The notes beneath the pieces were generated by a model. The model did no database searches. It was not told the DNA's origin and was given only the letters and a program-made list of their open reading frames with translations. A stretch of DNA of 64,000 nucleotides from Vanrija pseudolonga. Its lineage: Eukaryota; Basidiomycota; Tremellomycetes; Trichosporonales; Trichosporonaceae. The stretch lies in the NCBI RefSeq assembly GCF_020906515.1, contig NC_085855.1, positions 62,001 to 126,000 of the forward strand, given 5' to 3'. Positions within the stretch are counted from its first letter, which is position 1. Each line of letters begins with the position of its first letter. Below are positions 19,118 to 29,551 of this stretch, piece by piece. The position numbers and the translations under genes are program-made.

Positions 19118-20970
19118 ATGAGGTTAACCACAGCGCTCATCGCCGCCGCCTCGCTCGCGGCACACTCGGCCTCTGCAGGCCCAGTCAAGCGCGACACCGA
19201 GTACGACTATGTCGTCGTCGGCGGCGGCACTGCCGGCCTCGCCATCGCGGCCCGCCTGTCCGAGGACCCCAAGGTCCAGGTGGCCGTCATCGAGCCCGGC
19301 ACCTACTACCAGATCAGCAACATGATCGTCGGCGAGGTGCCCGCCGGCTGCAGCCTGTTTGCGGGCTCGGACCCCGCCGACACCAACTCGGCCGTCGACT
19401 GGGACATTGTCACGACGCCGCAGGAGGGCGCGATGAACAGGAGTTTGCACATTGCTCGCGGCAAGTGTCTCGGCGGAAGGTGAGTGGCAGGAGGGGTGGA
19501 ACAGCCCGCTGACACCCCAGCTCCGCACGCCACTACATGGTCTACCAGCGCGGCGACAAGGGCTGCTACCAGCAGTGGGCCGACGACGTCGGAGACCAGA
19601 GCTACACGTGGGACAACCTGCTGCCATACTTCCAGAAGAGCGTCAACTTCACTGCCCCGCGTGCCCCTCCTCGTGCCGCCAACGCGACGGCCGACTACAA
19701 CCCTGCCGCGTTCACCAACGGCTCTGGCCCGCTGCGCGTCACGTACACCAACTATGCGAGCCCTATCTCGAGCTGGGTGCAGAAGGGCCTGACTGAGATC
19801 GGTATCCTCCCGACGCAGGACTTCAACTCGGGCTCCCTCCTGGGCTCTGGCTACGCCGCGTCCACGATCGACCCCAAGACGATGAAGCGCGAGTCGTCGC
19901 AGACGTCCTACTACGAGCCGGCGAAGAACCGCCTCAACTTCCGCACGTTCATCCTGTCCAAGGCGTCCAAGGTCGTGTTCGACGCCAACAAGAAGGCGAC
20001 CGGCGTGCAGCTCACCGACGGCCAGTTCATCAAGGCCAACAAGGAGGTCATCCTCTCCGCTGGCGTCTTCCAGTCGCCCCAGCTCCTCATGCTCAGCGGC
20101 ATCGGCCCCAAGGCCACGCTCGACAAGTACAACATCACCGTCATTGCCGACCGTCCCGGTGTGGGCCAGAACCTGACCGACCACGCCTTCTTCGCGCCGT
20201 CCTACCGCGTCAAGGTCGAGACGTTCACCCGTCTCGCCAGCGACCTGATCTACATCGCTACGCAGTACCTCTTCAGCTTCATCGGCAGCCAGACCGGACC
20301 CCTGACCAACCCCGTCGCCGACTTCCTCGCGTTCGAGCGCCTGCCCGGCGGCCTCGTGTCCCCCGACACGCAGAAGCTGCTCGACGAGATCCCCACAACG
20401 TGGCCGCACATCGAGTACACGGCCGCCTCGGGCCACATTGGCAACTTCTCCAACCTGCGCAAGGACCAGCCCAAGGACGGGTACCAGTACGGCGGCATCA
20501 TGGTGGCCCTCACGGCCGCCTTCTCGCGCGGCACCGTCGGCATCAAGTCGGCGAGCATTGACGACCTGCCCGTCGTCGACCCCAAGTACCTCACCCATCC
20601 TGGTGACGTGGAGGTTGCCGTGGCCGCCTTCAAGCGTGCGCGCAAGGTCTACGCCTCCGAGGCCATGGCCGACGTCCTCGCCGACCCGAACGAGTACTAC
20701 CCCGGCGTTGGCGTCCAGACCGACGAGCAGATCACCGAGGCGATTCGCAAGAGCATCGGCCCCCTCGGCGGCCACGGATCATGCACCTGCCGCATGGGCC
20801 GTGTCGATGACCCCAACGCCGTGGTTGACAACAAGGCGCGCGTCATCGGCGTCACTGGCCTGCGTGTCGTCGACGCGTCTTCGTTCGCCATTCTGCCTCC
20901 AGGCCACCCTCAGGCGACGGTCTACGCCCTCGCTGAGAAGATCGCCGACGAGATCAAGAAGGGCAACTAG
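19118..20970 (+). CDS. secreted GMC-family FAD oxidoreductase
   Basis: Two exons, 19118..19479 and 19521..20970 (41-nt intron, phase 2), give 603 residues. The first ~20 residues (MRLTTALIAAASLAAHSASA) form a signal peptide followed by a KR site. DYVVVGGGTAGLAIAARL is the FAD-binding dinucleotide fold. The splice recreates GMC signature 1 (GKCLGGSSARHYMVYQRG), and GSCTCRMG plus LPPGHPQATVYALAE are the C-terminal catalytic-site blocks. Family members include aryl-alcohol oxidase, glucose oxidase and choline or cellobiose dehydrogenases, so this enzyme likely oxidises an alcohol outside the cell and makes H2O2. The substrate is unknown. It converges with the DJ-1-like gene, only 65 bp away. Confidence 0.88.
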
Positions 20971-21035
20971 AGTAGTAGTGGGAGTTTAATGGACAGTGCA
21001 TGTATCTTGGTCTAGATGGAGTGGAGCGACGAAAG

Positions 21036-21767
21036 CTACGCGTGGAGGGCCTTGATGGCCGCCTCGGCAGCAGCGCCCGCCGACTGGGGGTTGGCGCCAG
21101 TCACGAGCCTGCCCTGGGGGATGACGAGCACCTCCCAAGGGCCAGCAGGCGCGACGTACGTGCCGCCGAGCTGCTGGGCGAGGTCGCGAACGGTGGGCTT
21201 GTTCCAGCTGCGCAGGGTGTCGAACACGCCCATCTGGTGCTCGCCGATCTCGGTGAAGCCCGTCACCTCGTGGCCCGTGATCAGGCTCTTGCCGTCAGCG
21301 TCGGTAATGCCGCCGAGGATACAGCCGCCCTGGCAGACGGCCGCGACGACGCCGCCGTGCGCGTAGATCTCCGTCGCCAGCTGGTGGAGGTTGGTCGCGG
21401 TGGGAAAGTCGAGCAGCGCCGCGTGACCGGCGGCCGCGAAGAAGATGGCGTAGTCGGCGCTCTTGAGCTCAGACGCCGGGCGGATAGCAGCAAGCGCCTT
21501 GCGGAAGGGCGACGAGAGGTCGTTGTATGCGGCCAAGTCGGCGCCAGAGAGGAACTGCGCCTGCTCGCTCACCCAGTCGGGGTACCACTCGCCGTTCTCC
21601 GACGAAAAGGCCACTTCGTACCCCGCGGCCTTGAGGACGTTGAACGGGTGCTGCGCCTCGATGATGAACAGGCCCGAGTCGTGGCCTTCGTACATGCCGC
21701 CCTCGATGGCGATACGCTGCGAGGGGAGGGCGATGACGGCGCGCTTGGGGAGGGCGGTGGGGGACAT
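21036..21767 (-). CDS. DJ-1/PfpI-family protein (Hsp31-like)
   Basis: The start is taken at the ATG of MSPTALPKRAV (21767), giving 243 residues. The upstream in-frame extension is CT/CA-rich leader and contains the putative TATA region. GVVAAVCQGG carries the nucleophilic-elbow Cys (C145), and AAAGHA (H115) sits where GGHG is usual. Hsp31-like members are glutathione-independent glyoxalases or chaperones detoxifying methylglyoxal under stress. Here the residue after the Cys is Gln, whereas the classical C-H pair has His, so glyoxalase activity may be altered or absent. Cytosolic, judging by the lack of a signal peptide. Confidence 0.8.
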   Translation of the reverse strand: MSPTALPKRAVIALPSQRIAIEGGMYEGHDSGLFIIEAQHPFNVLKAAGYEVAFSSENGEWYPDWVSEQAQFLSGADLAAYNDLSSPFRKALAAIRPASELKSADYAIFFAAAGHAALLDFPTATNLHQLATEIYAHGGVVAAVCQGGCILGGITDADGKSLITGHEVTGFTEIGEHQMGVFDTLRSWNKPTVRDLAQQLGGTYVAPAGPWEVLVIPQGRLVTGANPQSAGAAAEAAIKALHA

Positions 21768-23567
21768 TGTGGCGGCTTGGTTTGGGTGGGTTGGGTTGGG
21801 TTGTGGGATGAGCTGTGGAGCTGTGGAGCTGAGGCTGGAGACTTGTTGTCTGGCGTCCTCGACCCGCTCACAGCTCGCATTTATACCTCTTTCCACTCTC
21901 ATATCGACACCATGAACGTGGGTCAAAGTTGCGCGACATGAAAGTTACGCGCCTCGCTCCGTCAATGAGGTCAGAGGTGGTGGACGAACGGATGAAAGTG
22001 GACGGAGTGGACGGTGGACTGGGTGGACGGCCACCTTATCGCCCCCGCTCCACTCGTACCGATATCCCCCGCACGGCTGGACAAACTCCTATCTCATTTA
22101 CGCGATGGACGTGACCAGTGCCAGCTTATGCATGAGCGCATGTGCGGGCAAAGACGCTGTGCATGGGTCTACCCTTCGGCCGCAGGCCACGGATGGCTGT
22201 CATCCGACCTCGGTTGCGAGCTCGGGCAGGGGTGTTCCGGGGCTCTTACTTGCTGGAGCTCTTAAAGCGCTCCGTTTGTATGCAGGACGCTCACTGCCCC
22301 TATTTCACTCCTACGACGTCCGCCATCATGTTCGAAGATGAGCAACGTCCTTGGCAGAACGGAGGGTGACTCTAGACAGCACCGAGAGCTGTCGTTCTTT
22401 GGCACCCCGTGTGGACGAAGTCAGTCTTCTCGTCAACCCTTACGAGGCGGAGTGAGTCTCCTGTGCCCTCCTACACGTGGTGAGGCTGCATGCTAACATC
22501 GCTAGCATCGCCAGCTGCCATAGTCAGTTGCTAACTACATGATGACCGCCTCCTCACCCACCCCACCCCACCACTCCACTCCGCCGCGCCGATTTCTCGG
22601 ACATCCAAGCCTAAGCCCATGTGGTCGTCTCCACCCACATCCTCGACTCGAGCTACAGACCATGCTACGGCCCGATCAACAGCGACACGCGGCGTGATTA
22701 GTACTTCACCACTAACCTCGGTCCGGCATCGCCGTTCGCTGGCCGGAGGTGGCGAGCGGTATTGCCCCGCTGCGTCTGGGCTTTGGACCTGAAGTTGGCG
22801 GATGCCGGTCGGGGGTCGGCCTGGGGCCCAACCGCTGGCCCAAACCCACCCCACTCCCCCCTCAGCCCACCTCAGTCCCCGCAGGGTAGCGCGCGCCGAG
22901 TCAAGTGTAAATGGAGTCAGGCTGCCAGGGACGTGGCTTGGCCAGAGTACTTTCGGCCCGCGCCGGCTCGGCAATGAAAGCCGTTGGTTGCTGCGCCTGC
23001 CCTCGTTCGTTCCGACCTACATCCAGCTGCAAAGGTCAGCAGATGGCAGGCAGGTCCTGTGACTCTGCTAACATCTGACTACTCACATTGTCCACCCCCG
23101 ATTCATCGGCTCCTCCACCCGCTACACCTCGCCGCGCCTCGCCGACCGGACGCCCGATCTCACCGACCTCGCCGAGCTCGACGCCGTCGTCGTTGGCACC
23201 TCTGGCCGAGAGATAGCGTCTTTGAGAGCTGGCATACCGATTTCACGGGGTACTCTGCAGCTGTCAGCTCGCTCGCGCTGGTGGAGGAGCACACCACCGC
23301 GTGATCACTCGACCTCGTGACCGTCCTCAAGCCCCACCTCCCCCACTCGGCGAGAAGTCCACCTGTCGCACAAACCGAGATCACCCAACCCCGCCACCTC
23401 GCCGACATCTCGCCGACTCTCGCCGCGTCTGCACCCGCGCTCACCACTATCTGGCGCCTGTGCCCCTCGCCACCCAATACCTCGGGCCGAGGGGGCAGCC
23501 GACGTGCCGTTTAAAACTCCTCAAGCAGCCTCGATGGGACCCCACACCTCCACATCGCTCTGACATC
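21768..23567. other. 1.8-kb divergent intergenic region
   Basis: This lies between the minus-strand DJ-1-like gene and the plus-strand Atg22-like gene. A TATA box for the former is at 21879. Short codon-biased stretches near 22390-22450 and 23095-23230 look vaguely exon-like, but I could not link them into a gene or a family. Confidence 0.35.
21879..21885 (-). promoter_or_regulatory. probable TATA box of the DJ-1-like gene
   Basis: On the minus strand this reads TATAAAT, about 112 bp upstream of the ATG at 21767. Confidence 0.45.
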
Positions 23568-25339
23568 ATGGCAGCGACGACCGACACCAAGGCTGCGACC
23601 TCGCACATCGAAGACACGGACGTCGACCTCAAGGGCAGTGCTGGTGTGCACGTTGCCGGCACGGAGAACGACGCAGGTCTCGCCGTCGTCGACCAGCTCG
23701 AGGTCCTCCCCTCCAGCGGCGAGCGCATCCCCGTCTCCAGGTGGGAGTACTACACTTTCATCCTTTTCTACTTCCAGAACAATGGCTCGCCGATCGGCAA
23801 CACAGGCGGCAGTCTGCGCATGAAGCTCATCTCCGACCAGTTCCCCTCCGGGATCGTGAACTGGGGCGGGCAGCAGCTTGCGATGAACGCTTTCCTCCTC
23901 GACACGAACGGTATCCTCTTCGCCGTCAACTTGTTCCTCATGCTCGTTATCGGCCCCTACGCAGACTACGGAACGTGGCGCCCCTACATCCTCATGAGTG
24001 GGTGGCATTTTGCTGCTGCCTGCTGACCCCAGCCTCGACTTTCGTCTGCTTTGTCTGTACGTTCTGCCTCATCGCCACGTACAAGCCGTCGCAGTGGCAG
24101 GCGGTCAACGCGCTCTGGATGATCGGAAACCTCGCCTTCAACGTCATGGGCACATTCTACCAGGCCAACTGGCCATGGATCGGCCGTAACGTCCCTCGCA
24201 TGCTCAAGGCCGAGCAGGACGTCAAGCAGGGCGTCATCAGCTCGAAGGAGTTTGAGGAGATTGACCAGCTCGAGCGTTCCAAGATCCTCTACCTCTCCAA
24301 CATTGTCGGCTCGGGTCTCGTCGTCATCTTCTACGGCATTGCCACGGGCGTCGCCTACGCCGTCACGCACAACCGCATCGACGACGACCGTCTCACCATC
24401 AAGGCGTACCAGGTCCTCCTGGGCTACCTCGGTGTCGTGGTCGTCTGCTGCACCGTGCCCTACTTCTTCTTCCAGAAGTTCCGTCCCGGCCAGGCCATCC
24501 CCGCCAACACCCCCCTGTGGAAGCTCGGCCCCAAGCAGCTGTGGAGCGCGATCAAGTGCCTCCCGTACCTCAAGAACGCGCTCCTCTACCTCATCGGCTA
24601 CTGCATCATGCAGGAGGCATTCGGAGCTGCTGGCGGCATGACGGGCATCCTGCAGGCCGAGAAGATCCACTACAACCCAGTCCAGAGCTCGGCGTGGGGC
24701 CTGCTCGCAGACTGCTGCGGTGGCACTGGCAACATCCTCCTGCTGCTCATCCACAAGCGATACCCCATCAACATTAAGTGGGGCTGTGTCACCGGCGCGT
24801 GCATTGTCATGATGACGTGGGTTTTATGCAGTCGAACACACCGCTGACATTCCAGCGTTATCTGGGGCGCGATCGGCTCGCTCACTGGAAAGATCGGCTA
24901 CCACCACGTCTGGGAGTTCTACCTCGCGCAGTGCTGGAACCTTTTCACGCCGACCTGGGGCGCCTACAGCACGACAATGATCACCGAGGTCGTCCCGGCG
25001 CCGAAGCAGTACCTCTTCTACGCGCTCTTCGGCACCTTCTCCCGCGTGTCAGGCTTCACCGGCCCGTTCATCTGCTCGGCGATCATCAATCGCACCAAGT
25101 CGGCCAAGCACCCCCAGGGCAACACCAACATGGCCTACTGGTTCCCCGTCGGCCTCGGCGCCCTCGGCATCTTCTTCATCTGTCTCGTCGACACCAAGCA
25201 GGCCAAGATCGACAACGCCAAGTACCTCGAGAAGGAGGCGCAGGACCTGTACTCGGCCGAGCAGCGCGCGGCGCAGGCCGAGCGTATCGAGAAGGAGGAG
25301 GCCGCGGCGGCTGTCTCGACGGTCAACGAGAAGGCTTAG
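23568..25339 (+). CDS. Atg22-like / MFS transporter
   Basis: Three exons, 23568..23997, 24033..24816 and 24856..25339 (introns 35 and 39 nt), give 565 residues. Residues 1-55 are a polar cytosolic N-terminus. At least ten hydrophobic helices follow. Blocks such as YYTFILFYFQNNGSP, GPYADYGTWRPYIL and YQANWPWIGRNVPRML match the Atg22-like branch of the major facilitator superfamily. The founding yeast protein exports amino acids from the vacuole after autophagy; the larger filamentous/basidiomycete branch is mostly uncharacterised. The C-terminal ~70 residues are a charged, coiled-coil-like Ala/Glu/Lys tail. The substrate is unknown. Confidence 0.75.
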
Positions 25340-25793
25340 GTGGTGAGCTGGGTATAGGAGGAATGGGCGGGGGTGAAGTGTGGGGATATGGGACAAGCAA
25401 AACAGGTTGACGGGGGAGGGAGATTGTAGTAGTGGGTACAAGGGATGCAGCATTGTGTTGGGCAGTCAGTAGATCTACGGCCTGGAATCCTCCTGCAGAG
25501 ATCCTTGCATCATTCAGACTGCTTCTACTATACAACTACAGATACAATGTTCTTTCTAGACCTCACATGTGAGGCTGCACTTGTTGATTTTGTGTTATTG
25601 GCCAAGCTCAATCGTTACTGATTTTGGGCTTTTGGAGGGTGGGCTGTGGCTGTTTTTTGAATCGACTCTTCAGAGCACGTTGTCGTTGATTCGCAAGACT
25701 CGGACACGTCTCGTACTAGCTCCACATCCGTCGATATGGGTTTTATCGCTTCCTTAGGCTGCCGAGGGCAGTATTTTATTGCCTGCCGCAGGC
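25340..25793. other. convergent 3' intergenic gap
   Basis: This is comparatively AT-richer sequence between the Atg22-like gene and the minus-strand truncated F-box paralog. It holds 3' ends only; no gene is seen. Confidence 0.4.
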
Positions 25794-26633
25794 TTACAAC
25801 TTTGCGTCGATTTCCTCATGCGAACGCTTCCTGCTTCGCCCGGCAGGCGTCGCCGCAAACTGCTCGCTGGGCGCAAAAGAGAACACGCGCACGCCGCAGG
25901 GGTGGTACCAGTGCTGCCACTCATCCTCCTGGACATTGTTCCACTCAGGCTTCCACTGCAACGCCTCGGCGAACCCCTCCGTCGCTTCGCGGTACTCGCC
26001 TTCCACCTCGGGCGTGAGGGACACGGTCTCGACCAGGCCCGCAGGCCCGAGCATAAAGCGCGTGTTGAACGACGCGCCCTTTGTGAAGTCGCGCGTCGCG
26101 CCTGTGACTGCGTGCGCGTGCAGCCTGAACGGCTTGGCGGCTGGCAGGGGCGGGATCTCGCTCAGGTCGAAGAAGAAGGTCTCGTTGGACGTCGCGTACG
26201 CCAGCTGCTGCCTGTATGCGACGGCGGCGAACTCGGGGTCGTCGAGGCAGAACTCGACGAGGTGCGGCGCAAACGTCTTGAGCGGGTCACTGGACGCCGC
26301 GGCGGCGCGCAGCACCTCGGCGTACTCTGGCACGACGAAGAACTTCTTCTCGGCCGAGAAGACGAGGTTTTTGCCGGCAATGGCGAGCGTCTCGGGCTTG
26401 AGCGCGAAGCCGTCGACCTTGGAGGGCCGAGTGTGCGCACCCCCCGCCCTCTGCTCGCGCGCACCCAGGGCATAGCGGCAGAGGGTGCGCGCGGTCTCGA
26501 CGTGCACCGCAAACGTGCGTCGGCGATGATGGGCGGCGCGGGGCGACGGAGAGAGACGACCCCGCGGCGCGGGGGGCGGGGCGGCGAGGCGACGAACATC
26601 TTGGCCCAGGCAAGCGCCGGCCTCCGCATCCAC
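25794..26633 (-). pseudogene. 5'-truncated member of the F-box tandem array (copy A)
   Basis: The open frame encodes about 250 residues that align with the C-terminal third of the two whole paralogs to its right. ETLAIAGKNLVF matches ESLAIAGRHLFW, FFVVPEYAEVLR matches FAVIPQYTELLR, LVETVSLTPEVEGEYREATEGF matches LLEVVSLEPYLQEEYAQATKGF, and GVRVFSF matches GIRVLSF. Homology begins only shortly before the exon 4 equivalent. The F-box and the central region are missing and there is no room for them before copy B ends at 26810. The frame has no ATG before the conserved part, and none of the introns of copies B and C is present. The basic tail RSRKRSHEE is private to this copy. It may be a relic, or a gene whose start lies in an unrecognised exon; I favour a relic. 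Confidence 0.55.
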
Positions 26634-26809
26634 TCCAAAGGCACACGCAACGCAGTATCCATACAGCTAATACAAGGTACTGCTCGCTTCTGCTTGCTCG
26701 GTCCCATGCATGTCACGCGATCGCCGACGCGAAAGCTGCCCTTCTACCGCCTTGCCGTTGTGGCACGATGGCCGCCTCGGTCCATTCCATGCCGACCAGC
26801 GGTGAAGGC

Positions 26810-29050
26810 TCACGCGCCCGCCACAGCCGCCCCACTCGCCCCAGCAACAGCTGCAGTCCGAGCAAACTTTCTGTACGGTTCGAAGGATAGCACACGGATT
26901 GCAGCTGCCACAGTCAGCACCGTCTGACGATACACCCACCCTGACGAGCCTCCTCGCCCCCTCTGCACTTGAGCGCAGGGTCAAAGTCCTTGGTCGCCTG
27001 CGTGTATTCGTCCTGAACACTAAGCTCATCGAGTTTGACCATCTGGAGCACACCCCTTGGCGTGATTGACAGCAGCTGGTCCCAGCCAGGAGACGAGAAG
27101 CCCTGAGTGATCTCGACGGCGCACGCAGTGGGGGACGGCTCAGAGCCGGATCGGACAGCCGGTAGGTCGTCGAGGTTAATGATCATTGAGGTGAATCTCT
27201 GCTGTCAACGCGATACGCGGGTGCTGCTGCAACGTACCGTGCAGCAGGCCAGCCGGTGGTCGAAGACGCTGACCATGGCGTCGCCCGCTGGCGTCCTCTC
27301 AAAGTGGAACCGATACACGCGCGACGCCACGAGCTGGCCCACCCTGTCGTCGTCGTCGAGCTCTCCGGCGAACACCTCACGCAAGAGTTCAGTGTACTGC
27401 GGGATCACTGCGAAATTCTGCCATCCCCTCCAGAAGAGGTGTCGGCCGGCGATGGCCAACCTGGAGTCAGTCACCGCTCTTCACCACCCACTCACGATTC
27501 AGCTTCAACGTAGTAGTAGAAGTTCCAGTCCATCTGCTCAGCAAGCTCCTCGTCCCACGGCACCCTCTGCAGCATCAGGGACTGCGCCCGTCCCGGAGTC
27601 ACCGGCACGCTCTGGGCGCGAGGGTCCAAAGACCACTCCCCCATTGTGACCCTCTTGGCCTGTGCGTCCGAATTCAAGTCAAACCACATCTCTTTGTCGA
27701 AGAACCGCCTTTGATCGGTGTGTATCAGGACGACACCCTTCCCGTTGCTGATAGAGTGACGCTGCCAGACAGCCACTCCATCGCCGGCCTGCAAAACGAC
27801 AAACACATAGTCATTGTCGAGGACAACAGCATTCTGGGGTCAGCCTTGCCTCACCCTGTCAGTCACCCACGCTCAGATACTCATTCTCCGAAGCCAGCGC
27901 CCAGTTGTCGCCTCGCGGCTGGCGGTCCTCCCGGGAACGGCCCTTGGCGTAGCAGAGCTCTTCGAGGTACACCTTCTCATCAAAGCACCATGCAGCCGTG
28001 AGACAGATAATACCGTCGGCGTCGTAGTCGAGGTGAAAGGCGAACTCGTCGGAGCTGAGTGAAGTGTTCCCCGGCGCCTGAAACGAAGTGAGTCGGCACA
28101 GGCCGTGATACTGTGGGTCCTCGTATGGTTCGCCGTCCGAGAAGCGGCACCAGTCGCGCGCTGAGACCCAGATGATGACCTCGCAGGTGCCGATGTCTTT
28201 TTCGCCCTCGTCGGCGTCGGCGTCATTGTCGTTCTCGTTCTCGTGGGCGTCGGCGTCGTTCTCGTAGGCGTCATCCTCGCCCGCCTCCGCCTCATTGGAG
28301 TTGTCCGCGTTGGATTCAGCCTCACTGGCACCGTCCTCGTCGGCCTCGCCTCCGTCGTGGTCTCCCTTGTCGGCTTGGGGTCGGTAGATACAGAAAGCGA
28401 TAGGCCCCATACCGCGTAATGGCTTGACATAGACCATGTGCGGCGGCAGCGGATCGACGTGGTGGTATTGAAGCTTGCTGTCGACCGTGAACGAGCAGAG
28501 CGGCGGCTCGTCACCACCGTGGGCCTCGTCGTGCTGGTCCTCCTCGTGCGGGGTATAGTAGCCTTCGTACCCCGCTGGCGGGGTGTACGGCTTGATCGGC
28601 CGGGACCAGCAGTCGGGTCCGTTCATCGGGCTGGGGCTGGCCACCGTGTCGCCCGTGTACGGGTCCACCGTGGTGCTGTACCAGCCCGAGCAGACCTCAC
28701 CGAGGACGGGCACCCATCTGACTGTGGGCCGGCCCTTGTCCCACGCGGCGTCCATCTCGGCGTCGAGCGCGTGTGCCAGCGCTAGCGTCAGCTGTGCGCT
28801 CGGCCACCCCAGACCCACCTAATGCGCGCCAGCTGACCTCGCCTCTGAGGGAGAGCGCTCGCGTGGCCTCGAGCTCGAGACTGAGGTCGCGCGGGTCCTT
28901 GAGGGGCTTGATGCGGTTCTTGATCGTGGAGCGGAGCACGCTGGCCCAATCGCGGCAGACGGCGCTTGCTACGCCGAGTTCCGGCACGTCCAAGTGCTCA
29001 GCGACGAGGAGGAGGATATCGTCGGGGATGAGGGAGGTGGACTCTGCCAT
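26810..29050 (-). CDS. F-box protein of unknown function (array copy B)
   Basis: Six exons in transcript order, 29050..28819, 28781..27871, 27833..27496, 27460..27238, 27198..26940 and 26904..26810, keep frame throughout and give 685 residues. Introns are 35-39 nt. An F-box (LIPDDILLLVAEHLDVPELGVASAVCRDW) occupies residues ~7-45. The rest is a large conserved region shared with copy C (RPTVRWVPVL, FTVDSKLQYHHVDPLPPHMVYVKPLRGMGP, FHLDYDADGIICLTAAW, VVLDNDYVFVV, LAIAGRHLF, IRVLSFEP). An acidic Asp/Glu/Asn insertion near residues 220-290 is absent from copy C. F-box proteins usually recruit targets to SCF ubiquitin ligases, but no substrate domain is recognised. Exon 5 begins at a CAGCAG tandem acceptor that could add one Gln. 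The exon model is strongly supported by parallel splicing in copy C. Confidence 0.75.
28195..28380 (-). repeat. acidic low-complexity insertion in copy B
   Basis: About 60 consecutive codons are nearly all Asp, Glu, Asn, Ala or Gly, with short recurring runs such as ENDNDADAD. At the same place copy C goes directly from LALRLEERED to AQVWVTEADF, so this is an expansion private to copy B. Confidence 0.7.
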
Positions 29051-29551
29051 GATGGCTTGGGTTGTCGTTGGAATGAAATATCGGCGGTTGCAGGAGCTCG
29101 AGGGGTCGTGGAGCGCACGGCGGCTGCAGCACCTGACGCGGGGGCGGTCCTAGCGCTCGGGGGTCACTCTCACAACGGTGAACGGTGATAAGGTGTTATG
29201 CGTTGTTGTTCTTCAAGTGGTCCGCAGGACGAATGCCGCGCCGCGTGACGCGTCTTCCGAAGGATGCCCGTGGCCGCGATCGAGCAGTGTCGTCATTCCG
29301 GCCGGTGCCCCATGTCTCAGCGGGCTGCAACCATCCCATCACCCAGATCAGTTTGAGTCCACGGCTCTGCTGCTATCAGCAGCTGCTTGGTCGATGGACA
29401 AGGTCAGCAACCTGCGCCAAGAGCCCGGTGCAGTTTGTCGAGTCAGGCTGTTGAAAGAGTTGATAAAAGAGCAACATAAAGAACCAAGGACCTGAGCTCT
29501 CCATTGAAATGGGCTGGGCCGCCGTGCCCAACATTCCCGGTATCCATACTA
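29051..29551. other. spacer between array copies B and C
   Basis: These 500 bp should carry the promoter of copy B and the 3' end of copy C, both on minus. No other feature is seen. Confidence 0.4.

Noticed and set aside
19306-20775. 489-codon minus-strand frame opposite the GMC oxidoreductase
   Set aside because: Shadow frame produced by third-position GC bias; the plus-strand frame carries all GMC signatures.
22390-23300. Exon-like stretches upstream of the Atg22-like gene
   Set aside because: A few codon-biased segments with GT-AG-like ends could not be joined into a continuous frame or matched to a family.
19118-25339. A metabolic gene cluster (GMC oxidase, DJ-1-like, transporter)
   Set aside because: Large gaps, mixed strands and no backbone biosynthetic enzyme; adjacency alone is not evidence of a pathway.
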